Of a stretch of DNA of 64,000 nucleotides, positions 19,663-29,440 are shown in pieces. Position numbers and translations under genes: made by a program. The stretch's first letter is position 1. Each line of letters begins with the position of its first letter. The stretch is from Lunularia cruciata (taxonomy: Eukaryota > Streptophyta > Marchantiopsida > Lunulariales > Lunulariaceae): assembly GCA_948567375.1 (NCBI GenBank), contig OX419755.1:84586218-84650217 (forward strand). Direction: 5' to 3'. Under the pieces are notes generated by a model. That model made no database searches. It was not told the origin of the DNA and worked only from the letters and a program-made list of their open reading frames with translations.

Positions 19663-19842
19663 GATTACTTCGGGTTCGGGTTTGAAAGCCGAGGAAGAAG
19701 TAGACATCGGATCGGATTAGTAACAGTTTTGAGATTTGAAGAGGCAGATATGAAGAGGTGCATTGTAATTTTGGTTCTGCATTGTAACTTTACTTACCCG
19801 ATTACCGCAAAAGTGATATTTTCCGGGTTGTCACATGATTTT

Positions 19843-19859
19843 TGGCGCCACTGCCGGGG
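19843..19859 (+). promoter_or_regulatory. Primer-binding site of B1 (tRNA-Asp type)
   Basis: TGGCGCCACTGCCGGGG starts 7 bp after the LTR. It is complementary to the 3' end of plant tRNA-Asp(GUC) except for two bases (AC instead of GT). Confidence 0.85.
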
Positions 19860-19874
19860 ATACAAATCTCAGAA

Positions 19875-20280
19875 ATGGAAGAATATGAAGCCCAATTCAA
19901 AACTGGGTATCAATGCAATATGAATGTTTGCATCGAGAGAACAACGGGAAGAGAGATCTCGAAGATGAGCACTTCAGCATGAAGAAGACGAACATCTAAA
20001 CATCCCATCCACTGTGGATGAAACCAAACAAGAGGCGTTGGACTTTCAACTCCTTCACAAAGTACAAGAAGCCCTGCAAGAACTTGACCACAAGAAACAC
20101 GAAGGCGGTTGGCAAGGCTACTTTGCATCTCCCTCTTCGACCAAGAAGAAGAAAGACTCAAGCGGCCAAACATATGCATTGCAGCCCAGTACACCAACTT
20201 CCCCTAGAGCTATAAAGGAAGTCATATCCTTGAAGAACTTTGTTCGTGAAAAGACAGCATGAACACTTATTGAAGATGAG
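19875..20280 (+). pseudogene. B1 gag, N-terminal part
   Basis: Possible start ATG at 19875 (MEEYEAQFKTGYQ). The reading shifts frame and continues from about 20014 with ETKQEALDFQLLHKVQEAL and SPRAIKEVISLKNFVREKTA before a TGA near 20260. The same text is seen in B2 at 42430-42790. It is a helical, charged gag N-terminus with no named domain. Confidence 0.65.
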
Positions 20281-21596
20281 TGTCAGCATCTTCTACGAAC
20301 GATTCCTTGGTTGTCCCAAAGGAATTTTGAAGAACCAATCGAAGGTGTTGATCCTGGATCTTCCACTTGGGTTGAAGTCAACACCCTCATAGCAGAAATT
20401 GTTGAAGAAGACCCCACCTTGAATTTGACAAATTGGAATCCCTGGGCTGACAACACGGCGTCAATACCAGCCAATCCTTCAATTCCGTCAAGTTCAACAC
20501 TACCTCAGCCAATCCCAATGCATCAAACAATGACTTTGCTGCCTGTCACCCGACACGCCTATCAGAAGTACAAGAGGACAGAACAAGATGAAGACCCCGA
20601 TGAATTCATCAAAGAATTCAAAGTCATCTCCTTTGCTAACAAGGAGCATGACTCGGCGGATCGACTGATAATTTTCCCAAGTTTGCTCCAAAAGAAAGCT
20701 CGGAGCTGGTACATTCATGTGACCCAAAAGGGTTTGTACCAGCGGATTGGGCAGACTTGAGAAACAACTTCCTGGAACAATTCTGTGAGGTTGATTATGA
20801 CACAAGTGTCTTCACAGCACTCAACAATTTGGACCAAGGCAAGAAGGAGAAGTTGAGAGACTACTCTGAGCGGTTCATGGCATTACTGAACCGAGTTCCC
20901 AAGCATTCGCGGGTGGTGGGTTACTCCAATGCCCAAGCCATTACCTGGTTCCTCGGGGGACTGTCACCAGAGATACGGATCTTTGCAAGGGAGAGGAATG
21001 TAACTTCCCTAGACAAAGTACTCAAACATGTCACTCGTTACGATGCAACCCACTCTCACTCTGCCGGCAACCGGAGAAATTGGGAGAAGAAAGGTAAGAA
21101 GCCCAGAAGGAGAGCTTCACACAGTACATCCTCTTCTTCGGAAGAATCCTCCACGTCTTCAAGCTCTTCTTTGGAATCCGAAGAAGAATCAAAGCCAAGA
21201 CGAGTCAGAAGATGTGGAGGCAAGAAACCAATAACTCCTCCAGCAAAGAGTGTAAATAAAGCTGATACCAAGCTGGATGCCCTCATCAAGGAGTTTTTGG
21301 ATTTCAAGACCCAGATGATTGGGGCTAAGGCCCAAAGGAAGGCCCAAGCGTTTGGAAGATCGAATGTATGGTGCACCGCATGTGGCAAATCAGGCCACGC
21401 CAACACAGAATGCAATACTCGTAATGCATTCCCGGTGCAACAAATTGATTGGGTTCCGAGATGGAACCAAGATGAGGACAAAGAGGCTGTGTACCAAACT
21501 CAAGAAGTACAACCTCAAGCGAGCACATTGTATCAAGGTCCGAGGTTTGGATCTAGGGAGTATAACCCCAATGCTCCTTCATGAAGACCACCAATG
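20281..21596 (+). pseudogene. B1 gag, capsid and first zinc knuckle
   Basis: Two frames (20311-20760 and 20757-21584) overlap by four bases, so one frameshift separates them. The capsid (retrotransposon gag) signature includes YQKYKRTEQDEDPDEFIKEF, KKARSWYIHV, YSERFMALLNRVP and AQAITWFLGGLSPEI. A Ser/Glu-rich linker follows. The first CCHC knuckle is CTACGKSGHANTEC (about 21371-21412). The capsid would assemble the particle. Confidence 0.87.
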
Positions 21597-22175
21597 AGCA
21601 ACCAAAATCGCCCTCAGAATGTTACACCCGGAGCCTGTTACAATTGTGGCTCGATGGGACATTGGTCTCCAAACTATCCCAAGCCAAGAAGGCAAATTGG
21701 GTATGTTCCCCTATGTGGAAATTGTAAAGGATCGGGGCATACGGGCAACCAATGTCCTCACCCACCGAACCCGAAGCCGCCTGTAAAGTATGTACAGACC
21801 CCTGCTGAGCGTGCAGCACTTCAGCCAAAGGGGGATACTAATGTAAATTGCATTACTCTTGAGGAAGAAAGACCTCAAGAAGGGAGTCCGGCCTCGAAAG
21901 GAGAATGGCCGGACCTTGAAATTTTGAAAGTTGAGACACGCTCTAGTAAGAAGAAGCGTGATCCCGAAGAACTGAGTATGACCTTGTCGTCTTCCAGAAA
22001 GGCAAAGAGACTGCGCCCAAAGGCAATTCTTTCTGCCAAGGAGGAAAAGATCCTTGCAAAAGCCAAAGCTAAAGCCTTGCAGAAAGAACTAAAGGAGGCA
22101 CTACTCAGGACTCGGGAATTGAGTTTGGAAGAGGAGATGAAGACTAAGTCTCCAGTTTTTACGGTGGACATCTGA
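21594..22175 (+). pseudogene. B1 nucleocapsid knuckles 2 and 3 and linker
   Basis: Knuckle 2 is CYNCGSMGHWSPNY, with the last cysteine changed to tyrosine; B2 keeps cysteine at this position. Knuckle 3 is CGNCKGSGHTGNQC (about 21717-21758) and is intact. A Lys/Glu-rich linker to protease follows and stops at 22173-22175. With knuckle 1 this gag has three CCHC motifs, where one or two are usual. Confidence 0.85.
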
Positions 22176-22205
22176 TCCAAAGTAAAGGGTCTGATCCAAG
22201 CCGAA

Positions 22206-23309
22206 GTGGGCCAACCCGAGGAACCTCGGGTTAAGGCCATTAGCAAGCCCGTCACCATTTTGAAGCGTCCCAAAGTCAAGAGGGAACATGGAGAGACTTT
22301 GGACCCAAAGCCGAAGGCGAAGACGGTCAAATTGGGAGGAGTTCCCCAATATGATATTGTAGCTGATCTGGCAGCCACAAATGCCAATGTTACATTCACG
22401 CAATTGTGGGAAGATAACAAGCTGTACAAGAGGCAGCTGAATTCGGCACTCAGGAAGGTGAGGTCGATGTCAAAGAAGGATCTGCCTGCTATCTATCATA
22501 TTGAGCAAGAAGATTTGGGATCTCCCAAGGTAGACACAGAGATTGCCGCGTGCATGATCACATCAATACCCATTGATTCTGGGTCCGGTGTGAATGTCAT
22601 GACCAAAGATACTGTGAATCGGCTCGGGTATCACACGTTTGAACCAACACCCCGAGTGTTGAAATTTGCAGACCAAACCAAGAGACGGCCTTTGGGCATG
22701 CTGTCGAACATTACCTCAATCATTGGAGGGGTACCCTTCAAGTTGAACTACATCGTGTTGCAACCAGTGACAAAGACTGGTTACCCTTTGTTGATTGGCA
22801 GACCCTGGTTGTATAATGCCCAAGTTGTGGTGGATTGGCATCAGCAAAAGTTAAGATTCAAGGACATTTCATCCAAAGATCAGAAGCTGGTGACTGTGAG
22901 TTGGACAAAGGTTCCCCATCTTGGGGAAAAAAATTCGTCAAAAGAGGAGGACAAATCCAAAGACTCATCGTCTTTGTCCTCAGACAAATCCGAAGACGAA
23001 GTCAAAGTTAATTACTTGGAATGCTACAAGGTGGATGTTGAAGATGAAGATCCACATGACCTTGCCTCGGGTGAACCTGACTTGGAGGAAGGGGGTTTGA
23101 TGGCAGCTCGCCTCGGGTTAAGCCGAGTAAGCCACGTTGAAGGAGTCATCAACCCCGATGACTGTCAAGATGTTTTATTAATTGAAGGAAAAATTTTGAA
23201 AATCTTGAAGACAGTCACTTCGGAGGAGTTGGCAGGATACACTACCCTGTTTATAAAATTCCAGGATGTATTTGCCTGGTCTATTGATCAAATGCCGGGT
23301 ATTCCATGA
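22206..23309 (+). pseudogene. B1 aspartic protease
   Basis: In this 367-codon frame the active site is IDSGSGVNVM (aspartate at residue 124, near 22575). The flap/C-terminal region contains NYIVLQPVTKTGYPLLIGRP and VVDWHQQKLRF. An acidic Ser/Asp linker and the RT approach (FIKFQDVFAWSIDQMPGIP) follow, and a TGA closes the frame. It would process the polyprotein. The internal ATG is probably not a true start, because the frame continues from gag. Confidence 0.9.
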
Positions 23310-23914
23310 GAATTCGGAGAACACCGGATTGATCTGTTTGAAGGTGCAGTTCCGGTTTGGCAGCGGCAATACCGCTTGAACCCGAAGTACTCGCTGTTGG
23401 TAAAAGATGAGATCGTCAAGTACTTAGGGGCCAGAATCATCTTCCCTGTCTTAAGCAGTGAATGGGTTTCCCTCATTGTCATTGTCTTGAAGAAGAAAAC
23501 AAGGAAGATCCAAGTGTGCCAAGACTTCCGGAAGTTGAACGCAGTCACAAGGAAAGATCATCATCCCTTGCCTTTTACCGATACAATTTTAGATTAGGTA
23601 GCTGGGCATCCTTGTTATAGTTTTCTCGATGGATTTTCAGGGTACAATCAAGTATCTATTCGAGAAGAAGACAAGGATAGGGAAGAAGGAACAAAAATAG
23701 ATTCCCGACCGATTGGTGCACTTTTGCTTACAATCAAATGCCCTTTGGGTTGTGTAATGCTCCTGCTACTTTTCAGCGGATGATGAATTCAATCTTCAAA
23801 GATTTCCTGTGCAAATTTGTGGAAGTTTTCATTGATGACTTTTATGTGTTTGGGTGAAGAGATGTACATTTAGATTACCTTCGCCAAACTTTTGAAAGGT
23901 GTCGTTTTGCCGGC
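23310..23914 (+). pseudogene. B1 reverse transcriptase, fingers and palm
   Basis: Blocks are AVPVWQRQYRLNPKYS, EWVSLIVIVLKKK, QVCQDFRKLNAVTRKDHHPL and HPCYSFLDGFSGYNQVSI, then a TAG at 23596-23598 (after DTILD). A small insertion at about 23684-23702, relative to B2, shifts the frame. The catalytic box reads FIDDFYV (about 23829-23849). RT would synthesise cDNA from the tRNA-Asp primer. Confidence 0.9.
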
Positions 23915-25831
23915 TTGTCATTACACCCGGAGAAATGCTTCTTTGCAATGAAGGAGGGAATTCTTCTGGGGCATCGGGTGTCAAGCCGAGGTATTGAAGT
24001 CAATGTTGAGAAGGTTAAGATAATCGCAGCTTTGGAATCCCCAAAGAACATCCGGGAGTTGAGAGCCTTCTTGGGACATGTCGAATACTACAGACGCTTT
24101 GTGTCAAACTATACAGTGCTTGTTGGACCACTTACAAAGCTTCTAAAGAAATCCGAGGACTATCTGTGGGAAGCAAATCAAGAAGGAGCTTTCCAGGTGT
24201 TGAAGAAGAAGCTGGTTGAAGCACCAGTTATGAGGGCCCCAAATTGGGACGTCCCTTTTCATGTATATGTGGACACTTTGTCCATGGCCATCAGACTCGT
24301 TTTAAGTCAAAGGGACGAAAAGAAGAAGGACTACCCGGTGTATTATGCCAGCCGACAACTTTCAGTTTCTGAAAAGAACTATTCGACGATTGAAAGAGAA
24401 GCACTCGGAATGGTATATGCCTGCAAGAAATTTTGCCATTATCTGTTGGGGTACGAGTTTGTCTTCTATGTTGACCATTACGCCTTGCAACATTTGGTCA
24501 AGAAGGCAGATTTATCTAGGCAAATTGCTAGATGGATCTTGTTGTTACAAGAGTTCACATATACTATACAAGTAAGGAAGGGATCTTTGCATTCAAATGC
24601 GGACTTCCTATCCAGGTTAGAGACTCAAGACCAGGAGTGGGAAATTGACAATTGGTTCCCTGACGAAGAGTTGTATCACTTATCAGCAATGCAAAGTACG
24701 AGGTATGTAGCTGAATATCATTATCTGAATACTCTCCATTGTCTTGAGGGGATGGACCTGGAACAGCGGGCAGTCTTTCTCAGGAAAATGGGGCCGTACC
24801 AGCTTAAACACAACATTTTATTTAAGATGTGCAAAGACAAAGTACTTTGGCGATGCTTGGAGATATATAAAGTAGGCGGAGTGATTGAATCTTTGCACTC
24901 CGAAGCATCAGGAGGACACTATGCTCTAAAGAATACTGTAAAGAAAATTCTTTTGGCAGGGTATTGGTGGCCTACAATGTACAAAGATGTACATGCTCAT
25001 ATCCAAAGCTGTGATGCTTGTCAGAGAACGGGGAAGCCGATGGCTACTTCTCAATGGCCTTTGAGACCAATTTTGCCTTTGGCCCCATTTGAGAAATGGG
25101 AGATTGATTTTGTGGGTCCCATTCAACAAGTGACCCAAGTAACAAGAAAGCGATACATTTTGGTTTGCACTGACTATGCTACCAAGATGGTTGTAGTTGA
25201 AGCAACTTGCAGAGATGATGCTGAAATGGTGGCGGAATTTTTCTTTCAAAACATCATCTCCCAATATGGGTGTCCTCAAGAATTGGTCAATGACCAAGGA
25301 ACACATTTTTTGAACTCTATAATGGAGGCGTTAACCAAGTACTTTCAGATTAAAAATCGGAAGATGACTCCTTATAACCCAAAAGCAAATGGCTTAACTG
25401 AAAAAGCGAATGGGTTACTTTGTAAAATTTTGAATAAGGTGACTGTCAATTATGCCTATGATTGGGATACCAAATTACCAGTCGCGTTGTGGGCCTATCA
25501 AATGACAGAAAAGATTACAACCAAAAAAACTCCATACTTCTTGACATATGGCTTGCATCCCATACTGCCAGTTGAATTTGAAGTGCCGACATATCGAATT
25601 CTTTGCGAAGAACAAATGTCGGAAGAAGACAGTCAGGATCTTCAGATTCATCAACTGATGTGGTTAGAAGAGAAAAGAGACAATGCAATGCAAACCACGA
25701 AAGAAGTACAAGCACAGAGGAAAGTCAGGCACAATAAGAGAATCAAGCCTGTGGCGGTATGTGAAGGAGATTTGGTTTTGTTATATGACAATCACCAAAT
25801 ATTTTTTCCAAGCAAGTTGCATTTGAGATAG
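23915..25831 (+). pseudogene. B1 RT thumb, RNase H and integrase
   Basis: This 638-codon open frame is the longest in the window. RT thumb: LHPEKCFF, RELRAFLGHVEYYRRF. RNase H: D in VYVDTLSMAI, E in STIEREALGMVY, D in FYVDHYALQHL, and HSNADFLSR. Integrase: HHCC from LHSEASGGHYA to SCDACQR; the DDE triad in WEIDFVGPI, LVNDQGTHF and NGLTEKANG, all three acidic residues present. The C-terminal domain continues in frame past a TAG at 25829-25831 to about 26005 (GPYQVLHHY, RVNRWRVRRYWT). There is no chromodomain. The missing N-terminus and upstream stops make the polyprotein inactive. Confidence 0.93.
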
Positions 25832-26006
25832 ATGGGTCCCTATCAAGTTCTTCATCATTACAAAAATGGGTCCATGCAGCTTGTAGACTTGGAAGGTAAT
25901 CCTTTTGCCACTCGAGTAAATAGGTGGAGAGTTCGGAGATATTGGACCATAGACTCTGAAGTTTCTAAAACACCCGAGGTCTATGTTCGAGTGGACGCTC
26001 ACATTT

Positions 26007-26017
26007 GAGGGAGGAGG
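26007..26017 (+). promoter_or_regulatory. Polypurine tract of B1
   Basis: The purine run gagggaggagg ends two bases before the 3' LTR and is mirrored in B2 at 48132-48142. Confidence 0.85.
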
Positions 26018-26432
26018 TATGTGGTGCCCACATTTTTTGTTTTTTTCAAAATAAAGGAGAAGAAGTGTATAGAGAAGTTGGATTGCGCCTATATGGCCAA
26101 AGAAGGCAAAGAAAAGAGTCTTTGGGATGAAGCCCGAAGTAAAGTGACTTCGGGTCATAAGGCGAAGTACTCGAAAATGCCCTATCAGCATACAACCCAA
26201 AGTAAATTTTCTTCGTATTGGGAGGAGCTCAACCCGAGGTGTAGACAGTCTAACAACCTTTTGTCGGGGCGAGAAATTCAAGAAGGGGCCGTTTAAAAAC
26301 TGGCGGCCCATACGCGTGAAGGTTTATTGATAGTGACAGGTGCATGCCGGAGGTGTGATTTCTCGGTAGAAACTTGAAGTGACGGAAGACAAAGAAGCGC
26401 AACTCTATAAAAATCAAACTTGCAACGACGAA

Positions 26433-27060
26433 ATGTCAAGTAATTTTCCTTTGCCCTTGAGAAGTCGTCTTGTAGGTGATCGGGGGAAGGGAAATAGAGT
26501 TGGAATCGTGTTAGTGCGCAAGGGAGAAGTTGCGAGAGTGAAATTGAGAGAGAGGGAGAAAGTAGAAGAGATGGGAGGAGCAAAGAAGAACTCCAAATTT
26601 GTAGTGAGAAATCATGCAATTCGGAGGTTAGACGTAATAGCAAGGATCAAAGTCTTGAGCCGACTTTGGATCACATTTTTGGCATGGAACTGGAATGTAA
26701 GCTTTCTAGGATTCATGACAAAAATCATCAAGAGTAAGTGTCTCGATGGACCCGAGGAAGAAGGGAAGAGAGGAAATCCGGCTTGCTGGACAGAGTTGGA
26801 TTGGAGACTTGTACTTGGGAAGGAGGCAGGCTCGGAGCAAGGAGCCATGTTCTTGGGGAAGGGAGAGATAGCTCAAGAGACTCAGGAGGTGAGAGATGCT
26901 TTCTCTTTGAAGAGAACAAAGAATGGGTATAAGGTTGAGAGTTACAAGGATCCAGTGAAGAGAGGGATTGTGAGTGCTCTCATGGCAATCTTGAAGCCGG
27001 AGAGAACAACTTATGTAATGAAGCACCAAGCAGAAGATGCAGAGAGGCAACCTGAGGTGA
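26433..27060 (+). pseudogene. U3-encoded ORF1 of the B1 3' LTR (core deleted)
   Basis: The MSSNFPLPLRSRLVG start at 26433 lies within a longer open frame beginning at 26379. It runs open through SALMAILKPERTTYVMKHQA, and then a deletion joins it to the last few codons out of frame. The FFHKLF...AHFY core is missing. The upstream 18 codons (from 26379) are not conserved in the solo copy, so 26433 is the better start. Confidence 0.78.
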
Positions 27061-27063
27061 AGT

Positions 27064-28590
27064 ATGATGGTAATTGAGTCGGAGGATGAAGACTCAGAAG
27101 GAGATGCCGAGCTCAAAACTGAAGACTCGGAACACAAGGAGGAGCCTGAGCTAACGCTGCAGAGTGGAGATACGAGCAGTGATAGTGATGAAGGGGGAGA
27201 GATGACATCGGTGCCAACGGCTGAAGAAGAAGAGAAAGAAGTGCAAGCGGAGATAGAAGCCGAAGACAACACACAGTTAGAAGATGAAGTAACTATGCTC
27301 AAAGAAAAGAAGATCGTAGTACAGCAAGGAGTTCGCTCGAGACATAAGGTGAAGTGTGAAGCGGGGCCGAGTAAAGTGAAGGAAGAGGTAGGAGAAAGCT
27401 CGAGAAGTGAAGCGTCAATTCCGATACGAAGACTGCAGAGAAGAAGGCGAGTATTGGATGAACATGAAGTACAAAGAGAAGTGGCCACACGCGAAGAAGT
27501 AACTACAAGCGATGGAGTGGAGTACCTGCGAGAAGTGGTGTGTCCTTTGTTGGTAAAGTTAGAACATAAGAAGAAGGAAATGCAGTCGACATGTCTAGAG
27601 GTAAAGACTGTGTTGCAGGTATTGACCAAATTAGAAGAAGAAAACTCGGAGTTGAGGAAGAGTGTAACCCGAGGTGAGGAGGAAAGAGAAGCACTGTGAG
27701 CGGAGGCAGTAGAGAGAAGTCAGGTAATTGAAGACCTGAAGAGAGAAGTGAGCTATCAGGAGGATCTTGTGAAGACGAGTGACATAGCAAGGGAGAGACA
27801 AGTAGCGGAGTATGAGATCTTGAAGCAGTAGTTTGTTGATTCAAGAGTAGAAGTAATCCATGTTATGGCAAGGGTAGCAGCAAAAGATCAGGAGCTCAAT
27901 AGAGTGATGGAGAGTGTCAAGGAGAAGAAGCAACTCTGGCAAAGAGAGTTGGCGGCCCAATACCAAGAAGAAGAACGACTAAGTGAATTACTTCGTAATC
28001 AGGAGGAGAAGGTTGTACAGAAGGAGAAGGAGAAGGAGAAGGAGATGGTGAAAGCCGAGTTTGAAGCGGAGTTGGCAATGTACCAAGAGGATTGGCTTGC
28101 AGATCGTGAGCATTAGAGGAAGACAAGATTGGAGCCATTGAAGGAGATAGTACTCCGAATGAATGCAATGCTAAGTACAGAAGCCAGTGTTCGGATTGAG
28201 GAGACGAGACTGCACGAGTTGAAGTTATTGGTGCAAGAGACAAGGCGAAGACAAGCGAAAGACACAGATATGAACGCTTTGTTAATCAGTCTCAGAACTC
28301 GTGTAGACAGGAAGATATTAGAAGTAGAAGACAACATTTCAATTAGATTAGACTTAGTGAAAATAGAGATAGAAAAACTTTGGAAGGATGCTAGAGCAAA
28401 ACCCAAAGTAGATAACATAGGAGTGCAAATGTCTTCGTAGTTACCATTGGAGACATTAGAGAAGAGTGGGTTGGGAGATAAGGAGTTAGATAGATTACCC
28501 ACTAGTGGAATTTCAGATCAGGAAAGAGAATTGCTGGAATTGGTAGAAGAAGTAGAAACCCGAGGACAGAGTAGTAGGAAGTAAGATTAC
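27064..28590 (+). pseudogene. U3-encoded ORF2 of the B1 3' LTR
   Basis: The acidic N-terminus (SEDEDSEGDAELKTE) and the coiled-coil part are fused here without the stop seen in the 5' LTR. The frame is open for 211 codons to 27699. Later stops at about 27697, 27829, 28114 and 28438 break it, with long open blocks between (27865-28116, 28129-28440). A KEKEKEKE run sits near 28010-28050. This is the best copy for reading the acidic-to-coil junction. Confidence 0.8.
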
Positions 28591-28758
28591 TTTGGGTTTG
28601 GGTTTGAAAGCTGAGGAAGAAGTAGACATCGGATTGGATTAGTAACCGTTTTGAGATTTGAAGAGGCAGATATGAAGAGGTGCATTGTCATTTCGGATTT
28701 GCAGGTTAGAAGAGTTGTTGTAGAACGGTATATTTGTTAGAACTGTCAATTTGTTCAC

Positions 28759-28766
28759 TATTTAAG
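28759..28766 (+). promoter_or_regulatory. LTR TATA-like box of the B1 3' LTR
   Basis: TATTTAAG lies 676 bp before the LTR end. The equivalent segment is deleted from the 5' LTR, so B1 has no upstream promoter of this type. Confidence 0.7.
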
Positions 28767-29435
28767 AGTGGCATTTGCAGAGAATTGTTGTTCAGTGCTC
28801 ATTATTTCTGAGAATAGATAAAGCAAAGTGCTGTGAAGCAGTGCTCGTTGCTTGAGCTTGATTCCGAGTATCAACTTTTTGATTGTGTTTGTGAGTGTTT
28901 GGAGAAATTTGAAGTGTAAGTCAGTGTGCTTGTTGGATGTTGGATTCCACAGCCGTGATCTTCATTCTGTGTGTTTGATCTAGAGTGAAGTGCAATCGAA
29001 GCAATGCCTTGACAGATCTGAAAGGAATTGTAGTGTTGGTAGTATTCTGCATTTATGAGTGCAGTGCAAGGTTGATGTGAAGCAATTTCAATCGAGGAAG
29101 CTGTGCCTTCAGTGGAGGGGTGGAAAACAATTCTGAGGCGAAGTTGTTTTGCAGAGAAGTGTCGTTTTTGGGAGAGCTTGAATCATCACATTCAAGATTG
29201 TTTGGAAAGATTTGATGGAGTTGTGATTATGGAGTGTTAACTTGTGACAAGACTACGAGTCAGTGCTTGTTACTCTCTTCTGGGTGTGGTTTCTACTTGA
29301 GAGACTAAAGAAGAACTCAAGAAGAACTAAAATTGTTACTTTGCTTCGTATTTGACCAATTCTGAATCGTATCTCTACGGGAACAAACTTTACTTACCCG
29401 ATTACCGCAAAAGTGATATTTGCCGGGTTGTCACA

Positions 29436-29440
29436 GCAAC
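29436..29440. repeat. Target-site duplication GCAAC, right copy
   Basis: It matches 16740-16744. Confidence 0.95.

Larger units (their letters stand above)
16745..19835 (+). mobile_element. 5' LTR of B1
   Basis: TGTGGTGCCCACA ... GGGTTGTCACA, 3091 bp. Compared with the 3' LTR it lacks about 680 bp near 19771-19790, which removes the TATTTAAG box and most of R-U5. It keeps the ORF1 core missing from the 3' LTR. Confidence 0.94.
16745..29435 (+). mobile_element. Full-length Ty3/gypsy element B1 with giant LTRs
   Basis: The 12.7 kb element has a 5' LTR (16745-19835), tRNA-Asp type primer site, gag, protease, RT, RNase H, integrase, polypurine tract and 3' LTR (26020-29435), with a GCAAC target-site duplication. 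The PBS and absence of a chromodomain suggest the plant Athila/Tat side of Ty3/gypsy; this is inference. The target was a solo LTR of the same family in opposite orientation. Each LTR has its own large deletion. Confidence 0.95.
26020..29435 (+). mobile_element. 3' LTR of B1
   Basis: 3416 bp with the same termini as the 5' LTR. It lacks about 370 bp of the ORF1 core (junction near 27032, against 17748-18118 in the 5' copy) but keeps the promoter and R-U5 that the 5' copy has lost. Confidence 0.94.

Noticed and set aside
23915-25831. The 638-codon B1 frame as a functional integrase gene
   Set aside because: It lacks the RT N-terminus, gag and protease are interrupted, and the frame is only the remaining half of a broken pol. 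It is therefore treated as a pseudogene.
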